Shown: positions 58,406-64,000 of the stretch, one piece after another
How positions within the stretch are numbered: the stretch's first letter is position 1
Layout of the letters: each line of letters begins with the position of its first letter
Assembly: GCA_014860575.1 (NCBI GenBank)
Contig: JACZJK010000052.1
Span: 62,001-126,000 of the forward strand
Source: Bacteroidales bacterium
Lineage (GTDB): Bacteria; Bacteroidota; Bacteroidia; Bacteroidales; JAAYJT01
Length of the DNA stretch: 64,000 nucleotides
Direction of reading: 5' to 3'
The notes under the pieces: generated by a model
Databases searched by the model: none
What the model was told of the DNA's origin: nothing
Seen by the model: only the letters and a program-made list of their open reading frames with translations
Made by a program: the position numbers and the translations under genes

Positions 58406-59767
58406 TTATTGCGAATGAGATTTGGATGAAAAGGAATAAGTTTCTACAATTCCGTCAAGTTGGTTCTTTAATTCATTAAATATCTGTTGTTTAAAAAGTT
58501 GCAAAGTGATAACTTTTAGTTTGACACAACAACTATAGAAAATTCTACGCCAGCGATATACAACGGCTAAACTCACAACCAAACTTACAAAGTAAATCAC
58601 TGCATTTATATTGAATCCGAAAACAATACAGAAGCCAAGGGTTTGCAACAGGAAAAGTAACGGAAATGCTACAAGTCCAACCACCAGCCGTACAGAAGCG
58701 TGAAAGTCGCGGTCTTTGAACCGGGAACCCATATATTTTGACAAGCTAATGGGCAACGCCAGGTTAACAAAAGAGTAAACAAATAAAGGCAATGTCAGGA
58801 ATAAGAAAAAGCTCTGAACCATGGTGAGGAATACGTTGGCATCAAGCTGTTCAATGTTTTTATGGCTGAGATTATTCTGATGTAACAGAACCTTCAGTTT
58901 CCTGGTCTTTTCAATCAAATCAAAATAGATTGGCAATTGATCTTCCCAAAGTTTATTAAGCTTAGTAATCAATGCTTTCTTCTTTTCGAAAATGTTGTAT
59001 GCGTTGGAATGTCTTGTTGGTTTTCCTGTTTGATAGAAAGAGATAATGTCAGCAAGCAATAATACTTCATCATGATTTGCTTCATCCTTGAAATTAAGCA
59101 TTACTGAATCAAGGCCTTCAGCAATATCATTCATAAGTGCATTATAAGCCAACGCAGGGTTTTCGCGGTATAATGCAAGATATGGTTCAACCGGTACAGG
59201 TTTTCCAAAACTCACCAACAGATTGCTACCAATGATTTTATAGTCTTCATAATCCAAACCAACGGGTACAATTTTGATTCCCAGATTATAGCCTGAAGCT
59301 TCTTCGGCCTGGAATGCGATCCGGGCAATACCTTTCTTTAATGGCCGCAAACGTTTTTTAGCCAAATGGCTACCTTCCGGAAGAATTACAAGGCCATTGC
59401 GATTATTAATAACATCCATGGTTTGCCTAAAGGTAGCGTCGTTCTGCTGGAGCGTTGAGAATCCATCGCGCATCCTGTAAACTGGAAGCATCTTTATAAA
59501 ATTCAGTGCTTTGACCAGAAGCCTCCCGTTGAAGATATCACTTCGGGCAAGGAAAACTGGCTGCCAGTTCCAACTGCAAAGCACTGCCAATGCATCCATC
59601 AGGGCGTTTTGATGGTTCGGGGCAAATATCAACGGTTCTATAAGGTTTATACGTTCTTTCTCTATAAACCTGACCCGGTAATAGCACTTAAACGCGCAGT
59701 CAACATAATATTTTAAAAGGTGGTAAGCCAGCGACCACTTTTCAATCTTTTCTCTGTTAGCAGGCAT
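58406..59767 (-). CDS. Membrane acyltransferase of the PlsC/GPAT-like group
   Basis: A 453-residue protein. The N-terminal 240 residues are a lysophospholipid acyltransferase domain with FAPNHQNALMDALAV (about residues 48-62) and LPEGSHLAKKRLRPLKKGIARIAF (about 132-155). The catalytic box has five residues between His and Asp (HQNALMD) rather than the usual four, a form also seen in yeast Gpt2/Sct1-type glycerol-3-phosphate acyltransferases. After a helical linker, three or four transmembrane helices lie at about 310-420. It probably acylates glycerol-3-phosphate or a lysophospholipid at the inner membrane. It precedes no lipid genes; 19 bp separate it from the BASS-fusion gene upstream, so they are likely co-transcribed. 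Confidence 0.85.
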   Translation of the reverse strand: MPANREKIEKWSLAYHLLKYYVDCAFKCYYRVRFIEKERINLIEPLIFAPNHQNALMDALAVLCSWNWQPVFLARSDIFNGRLLVKALNFIKMLPVYRMRDGFSTLQQNDATFRQTMDVINNRNGLVILPEGSHLAKKRLRPLKKGIARIAFQAEEASGYNLGIKIVPVGLDYEDYKIIGSNLLVSFGKPVPVEPYLALYRENPALAYNALMNDIAEGLDSVMLNFKDEANHDEVLLLADIISFYQTGKPTRHSNAYNIFEKKKALITKLNKLWEDQLPIYFDLIEKTRKLKVLLHQNNLSHKNIEQLDANVFLTMVQSFFLFLTLPLFVYSFVNLALPISLSKYMGSRFKDRDFHASVRLVVGLVAFPLLFLLQTLGFCIVFGFNINAVIYFVSLVVSLAVVYRWRRIFYSCCVKLKVITLQLFKQQIFNELKNQLDGIVETYSFSSKSHSQ

Positions 59768-59786
59768 AGCGGAGTCAGATCAGCGG

Positions 59787-61193
59787 TTAAATTGTTTCCA
59801 ACTCCGGCAACGGTTTTTTCGACCAGAAATAGGCTATCAGCAAGCCTGATAAGATATGCCATATTCCCCACCACGCAGCAATAAATGCCATTCCTCCGAG
59901 TCCATCGAACAATCGCGGATTAAAGATCAGTACCAATGCGATCCCTGAATTCTGAATACCAGTTTCTATGGATAATGTTCGGCGGTCCTTTCGAGCAACT
60001 TTCCCTAATGAGGCAATTGAAAAACCAGTGAGCAACGCAAGTGCATTATGCAAGAGCACAATGAGCAAAATTAAATGAATGTACTTGAGAAAATAGCTGA
60101 AATTGGATGAAAATGCTGCCACAATAAAACCAAGAAACAGTAAAAGGGAAATTGTCCTGAAAGGTTTCATTATTTTCAGGGTTATCATCGGAAAACGATT
60201 TGCAAAGGCAATTCCGAGAACCACAGGAATCCCAAGCAGGATCACCACGGTTCGCAACATTTCAAGAGGATCAATACTGATGGGGATCACTAGGGTTGAT
60301 GCTTCGGCGTACAGCCGACCCCATAGAGCAAAGTTAAAAGGGGTCATAAAAATTGCTGTAATAGTTGCAAATGCAGTTAATGTAATTGACAAGGCAACGT
60401 TTCCTTTGGCCATTGATGAAATAAAGTTTGAAATGTTGCCCCCCGGACAGGCTGCAACCAGTATCATTCCCATTGCAACGCTTGGAGTAGGCCTGATAAG
60501 AATAACCAGCAGAAAAGTGAGCGCTGGCAGTGCAATAAACTGAGAGAAAATACCCAACAGAACAGGTTTGGGTTTCGAAAAGAGAAGTTTAAAATGTTCA
60601 AGTTTGATGCCCAATGCTACACCAAACATGATAAAGGCTAAAGTAATGTTCATAAACAAGAGGCCTCCGGAACTGAAGTTTAGCCTCACCCAATCAAGGG
60701 TTTCAAGGCTTGCTTTAAGATGAAGTTCTGCGACCCGAAAACGACCTTCAACCATCTCAACACGTTGCCGTGAACTATAAACCCAGTCCTCGCCTGGCAA
60801 TATTTCGACTGGTTGCCCTGAAATCTCAATTGCTTCCGAAGCCGGCATGCCAATTCGTAACATTCTGATTGCCTCATCGGGAAGGTGGATATGCTGCTCG
60901 TTCCGGAAACTGATCCTTCTGTCGCGGATTTCAGGATTGAGACGGATATCCGAAATTCTTTCTTCCACCACTACAACCTGATTATTGTTTGGGTAGAGCC
61001 ACCTGCTAACGGATATAATCTCTTCAGGGTTACCGGCAACCGAAACGACTTCCTCGTTGCTCATTCCGGGCGTAAGTTTCTTTAAGCGCTGGTTCAGGTT
61101 ATCGGCCTTAAGTAATTGAGGCATGAACACAAACAATGCTGCCATGATCACCAGCAATTGACCGGAGATCATCAATTTTCTGTTTTGCTTCAT
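59787..61193 (-). CDS. Fusion: tandem BamE-like repeats plus bile acid:sodium symporter (BASS) family transporter
   Basis: A 468-residue protein. A signal anchor (residues 8-29) is followed by two repeats that resemble the SmpA/OmlA (BamE) fold: LTPGMSNEEVVSVAGNPEEI with WLY at 65-67, and LRIGMPASEAIEISGQPVEI with WVY at 137-139, spaced 72 residues apart. From about 170 to the end are nine or ten transmembrane helices of the BASS family, including AACPGGNISNFISSMAKGNVALSITLTAFATI (about 257-288). BASS members carry bile acids or small organic acids with sodium. The BamE-like part would lie in the periplasm and may act as a substrate-capture or regulatory domain. I do not know this fusion from described proteins. 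Confidence 0.85.
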   Translation of the reverse strand: MKQNRKLMISGQLLVIMAALFVFMPQLLKADNLNQRLKKLTPGMSNEEVVSVAGNPEEIISVSRWLYPNNNQVVVVEERISDIRLNPEIRDRRISFRNEQHIHLPDEAIRMLRIGMPASEAIEISGQPVEILPGEDWVYSSRQRVEMVEGRFRVAELHLKASLETLDWVRLNFSSGGLLFMNITLAFIMFGVALGIKLEHFKLLFSKPKPVLLGIFSQFIALPALTFLLVILIRPTPSVAMGMILVAACPGGNISNFISSMAKGNVALSITLTAFATITAIFMTPFNFALWGRLYAEASTLVIPISIDPLEMLRTVVILLGIPVVLGIAFANRFPMITLKIMKPFRTISLLLFLGFIVAAFSSNFSYFLKYIHLILLIVLLHNALALLTGFSIASLGKVARKDRRTLSIETGIQNSGIALVLIFNPRLFDGLGGMAFIAAWWGIWHILSGLLIAYFWSKKPLPELETI

Positions 61194-61382
61194 AAAGGGG
61201 TGATTTAATGAAGGCGTGAAAATATAAAAAATCCATCAGGTAATGTTCAAAAAAAGATTTTGATCGTATGCGAATAATTCCCGGGAAGGTCATACATTTG
61301 AACCGCTGAATCTGAAAGTTCATGATCCTGGATATTCGCCCGCATATTTCTGTTTCCATAACAACCTTCAAACCCCTTTTGT

Positions 61383-62978
61383 ATGAACCACAGTATGGAT
61401 TTCAAGTTTTTAAACATTTTTGTGCTACTTTTTTTTCTTTCCCCGTTATTCATTGATGCATCAACAGCATCAGAAATCCGCACTATGGGCGATACACTTT
61501 ACATTGAAAGTGATATTCTGATCCCTGAAAATGATTCGTTGATTATTGACCCCGGAAAAATCGTTTTGTTTATGGGGCATTATTCTATTCATGTACAAGG
61601 TAAGCTGGTAGCGAGTGGAACCCAGTCCGATACTATTGTTTTCACTGTAGCAGATACCACGGGATTTTCGGACATACATAGTAATGCCGGCGGATGGAAT
61701 GGAATAAGGTTCGAAGATACGCCTGCGACAAATGATAGTTCGTTGTTCGACTTTTGCCGGTTCGAATACGGGAAGGCTGTAGGCGATTCTGCCAACCGTT
61801 ATGGCGGCGCTATCAGGCTGATCAATTTCAACAATGTCAGAATATCAAACTCTGAATTTTCAAATAACTATTCTTTTTTCTGGGGCGGAAGCGTTTACGC
61901 GCAAAAGGCAGATATAATAATTGATCATTGCCTGTTTACAAACAATTACAGCGGCAACGATAGCCTCGTTTATGGCTATGGTGGTGCCGTTTGTTTTGTG
62001 AGTTCTAACCCATTTATCAGCCATAGCAGGTTTAACAACAATACTTCAACTGGGATTGGAGGAGGAATTTCGTTTGAGTTTTCGAATCCCCGGATGATCA
62101 ATTGCATTTTTGACCAGAATTACAGCGGCCTTGGTGGTGGGATAGGTTTCCTGCGTTGCAGCCCCGACCGTGGTATTGCCAATATTCTTGTTTATGATAA
62201 TTTTGCGCAATTCTTTGGTGGGGGCATTGCTGTGGTTGCAGCTTCACCACTAATGACTAACCTTACTGTTTTCGGAAACTACGCTTCCATGGGTGGAGGG
62301 TATTATTGCAACGATTACTCCGATCCTAAGCTTTATAATAGCATACTGTGGGGCAATCTGAGTGCCGATGGTGTTTTTGGTTCTCAAGTCTGGATATGGG
62401 ATGTTAATTCCGAGCCAGGATTTTATCACTGTAATATTGAATATGGACCCAGTCAATTTGGAGGAAGCACATTTATTGGGCAATACATAAACAATATCAG
62501 CAGCATCCCAGGATTGAGTAACCCACAGGACAACGATTTTTCACTGCTTCAATCAAGTCCGTGTATCAATTCGGGAACACCGGATACCGCAGGTTTGCTC
62601 CTACCTGATTTTGATCTTGCCATGAACCAGCGAATTATGCATACCATTATAGATATGGGCGCTTATGAGTATGATGGCCCATTGGGGAGTCCAATTCTAA
62701 AGATGTTGGTTTCTAAGGTAGAAGTCAGCCCAAATCCGGTGACTGATCATTCAAGGATAATTTTTCATACAGACCTGCCTGGAATAGTATCCATTTCAAT
62801 TCGCTCAGCAAAAGGAGATGTAATTGAAACTTTCAATTTTCGTGCGAACCATTCTGGAAATCATCAGGTAGAACTAGGATCACTTATGAAGAATCAGGAA
62901 AACGTACCAGCAGGTATTTACTTCGTGGAAATCAGGACTAAAACCCAATCCGGATCAGCAAAAGTTCTGATCCAATAG
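61383..62978 (+). CDS. T9SS-secreted right-handed beta-helix protein
   Basis: A 531-residue exported protein. The signal peptide (about residues 1-28) precedes a region with ILIPENDSLIIDPGKIVLF and GKLVASGT (about 50-80), as in many secreted beta-helix proteins. Parallel beta-helix turns follow with repeated GGxI/GGGI and NN..F..N motifs (about 130-330; for example GGAIRLINFNNVRISNSEFSNN). The C-terminal 85 residues (VEVSPNPVTD..., then GIYFVEIRTKT...KVLIQ) form a type A sorting domain of the type IX (Por) secretion system, so the protein is exported across the outer membrane and processed. It may be a polysaccharide-binding or lyase-like protein; no catalytic residues were recognised. Confidence 0.9.
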   Translation: MNHSMDFKFLNIFVLLFFLSPLFIDASTASEIRTMGDTLYIESDILIPENDSLIIDPGKIVLFMGHYSIHVQGKLVASGTQSDTIVFTVADTTGFSDIHSNAGGWNGIRFEDTPATNDSSLFDFCRFEYGKAVGDSANRYGGAIRLINFNNVRISNSEFSNNYSFFWGGSVYAQKADIIIDHCLFTNNYSGNDSLVYGYGGAVCFVSSNPFISHSRFNNNTSTGIGGGISFEFSNPRMINCIFDQNYSGLGGGIGFLRCSPDRGIANILVYDNFAQFFGGGIAVVAASPLMTNLTVFGNYASMGGGYYCNDYSDPKLYNSILWGNLSADGVFGSQVWIWDVNSEPGFYHCNIEYGPSQFGGSTFIGQYINNISSIPGLSNPQDNDFSLLQSSPCINSGTPDTAGLLLPDFDLAMNQRIMHTIIDMGAYEYDGPLGSPILKMLVSKVEVSPNPVTDHSRIIFHTDLPGIVSISIRSAKGDVIETFNFRANHSGNHQVELGSLMKNQENVPAGIYFVEIRTKTQSGSAKVLIQ

Positions 62979-63119
62979 GTTAGTTTAGAACCCAAAAACT
63001 AAGGCCAATCAGTGCAACTCCTGATAGGATCATAAATGACTTGGTCTGATTTGAAAATTCATTTTACGCTTTAACAAATCGGTTTTATATTTGTTGTCCA
63101 GATCAAAACCACCAGAAGC

Positions 63120-64000
63120 ATGCTAACACAGAACAACATCATCATCATTCTCTATTCACTTCCAATTTATCAACTGCTTTTTTACACCATACAGCTCATA
63201 TCATTTAAGAAGTCAAATCCTTCGCGAAAGTATCTTGGGTTATTATTGTTGACCATGACGCTGTTTTTATTGGTAAACGCTATCTACCATCTTGGCTACA
63301 TTAACATGATGACGAAATTGTATTATCTGTATATACCGTTAATCATGGCCTTGCTACCGGTTTTTTATCTTTACATAAACTCACTCACAAATAAGAATTA
63401 CGAGATACTTTGGTTCTCAAGATTTGTTTTATTTATCCCGCCTTTATTCGTCTTAGTGCTGAACCTTCTAACCTATGGCTTGCTTACTTCCCACCGACGG
63501 CAAATGTTTTTTAATGACGACCACACTATTTTCGGAGCTTCATTGGGTTCAGCAGGATTGCCATTGCTAGTTCTTTGGTTGAGCTTGCTGGTGTTGCTGG
63601 CTTTACAAATAATCCTTGCAGTTTCGAAATTCAGGTCGCTCATTGATACCGAAAAAGCGCTGATTAAGCAACAGCCTGGCTATCTTGCTCATTTGCAGTT
63701 TAAATGGTTAAATATAATTACAGCAAGCTTGCTGGTTTTTATTGTCGCCGGTGCATTGCAAATACTCCTTTCAGGTCCAAAGGATCTTCCATCTTCAGTT
63801 GCCTTTAACATACTCATGCTCATCAGTGGCGGTCTTGCCGGTTATTATGGCATGAAGCAGGATATTTTACTCACCGAGGTTGCCGGAGTTGGTTCAGTTG
63901 GCAGGCCAATCGTTCTCACAGCATCTAACAGCGAAAATATAAATGATACGCTGAACACCAATGAAAGGTCAGTTTCTGACGAAGAAGCAGAAGAAGTGAT
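63120..64000 (+). CDS. N-terminal part of a membrane sensor/regulator with seven hydrophobic helices, truncated by the window end
   Basis: ATG at 63120 opens a frame that stays open to base 64000 (293 complete codons). Six or seven hydrophobic helices are visible (about residues 6-25, 37-60, 66-88, 98-120, 145-170, 200-222 and 232-250), followed by a polar stretch. Membrane proteins with seven helices and a C-terminal AraC-type helix-turn-helix are common in Bacteroidota, and the start (LYSLPIYQLLFYTIQLISFKKS) fits. The DNA-binding part, if present, lies beyond the window, so this is inference. A possible -7 box TATATTTG lies at 63086-63093, 27 bases before the ATG. Confidence 0.65.
   Translation, partial: MLTQNNIIIILYSLPIYQLLFYTIQLISFKKSNPSRKYLGLLLLTMTLFLLVNAIYHLGYINMMTKLYYLYIPLIMALLPVFYLYINSLTNKNYEILWFSRFVLFIPPLFVLVLNLLTYGLLTSHRRQMFFNDDHTIFGASLGSAGLPLLVLWLSLLVLLALQIILAVSKFRSLIDTEKALIKQQPGYLAHLQFKWLNIITASLLVFIVAGALQILLSGPKDLPSSVAFNILMLISGGLAGYYGMKQDILLTEVAGVGSVGRPIVLTASNSENINDTLNTNERSVSDEEAEEV

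Noticed and set aside
60103-60543. 146-codon plus-strand frame opposite the BASS gene
   Set aside because: It is an antisense shadow of the membrane domain; composition follows the complementary hydrophobic codons.

Overview
The window looks like a chromosome segment of a member of the Bacteroidota, probably a free-living, oxygen-respiring relative of the Bacteroidales/Marinilabiliales. This placement rests on several signs: promoters of the TTG-N(17-23)-TAnnTTTG type; a protein with a C-terminal type IX secretion sorting domain; an alternative complex III plus caa3-type oxidase supercluster; DUF4301 and DUF1015 proteins; a SerA with the Lys active site (type IIIK); the start of a 7TM-type membrane regulator of the kind often fused to AraC helix-turn-helix domains; and general AT-richness. 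No rRNA, CRISPR array, phage or intact insertion sequence was seen.

Layout. 1-6.1 kb: end of a patatin-like lipase, a LuxC-type acyl-CoA reductase, then the serine cluster serC-serA-(four-helix protein)-DUF1015 and a 56-residue winged-helix-like gene. 6.1-16.7 kb: mixed housekeeping (YggS, Ca/Na exchanger, flippase, ABC-F, GNAT, RlmL-like methylase) around a three-cupredoxin copper protein related to NirK but lacking its catalytic residues. 16.7-30.1 kb (minus strand): one long respiratory cluster actABCDEF-sco-coxA-coxC-coxD-coxB-ctaB, which passes electrons from quinol through alternative complex III to an A2-type caa3 oxidase. 30.4-39.5 kb (plus): AbgT transporter, rubrerythrin, then a 1713-residue fusion of a cation-chloride cotransporter with a P-loop ATPase, followed closely by an MscS-like protein and a CPBP-type membrane protein. 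39.7-44.5 kb: a tightly packed operon of four exported proteins ending in an 885-residue leucine-rich-repeat protein. 45-47 kb: a divergent LexA-like repressor/DinB pair, which looks like a damage-response unit. 48-52 kb: peptidase E, a large exported helical protein and two tRNA-Leu genes. 52-58 kb: DUF4301, DUF1858, pdxH, a MITE-like palindromic element, and thrS-infC-rpmI-rplT with an apparent AUA start for infC. 58-64 kb: acyltransferase, a BamE-like/BASS-transporter fusion, a T9SS beta-helix protein and a truncated membrane regulator.

The strongest candidates for something undescribed are (a) the cotransporter-ATPase fusion with its MscS/CPBP partners, (b) the four-gene exported LRR operon whose members appear to share a related domain, (c) the NirK-like protein with altered copper and catalytic residues, (d) the BamE-repeat/BASS fusion, and (e) a recurrent class of intergenic islands built from short 'word' repeats, several with inverted symmetry. 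All functional statements come from reading the sequence by eye and from family knowledge; no searches were run.
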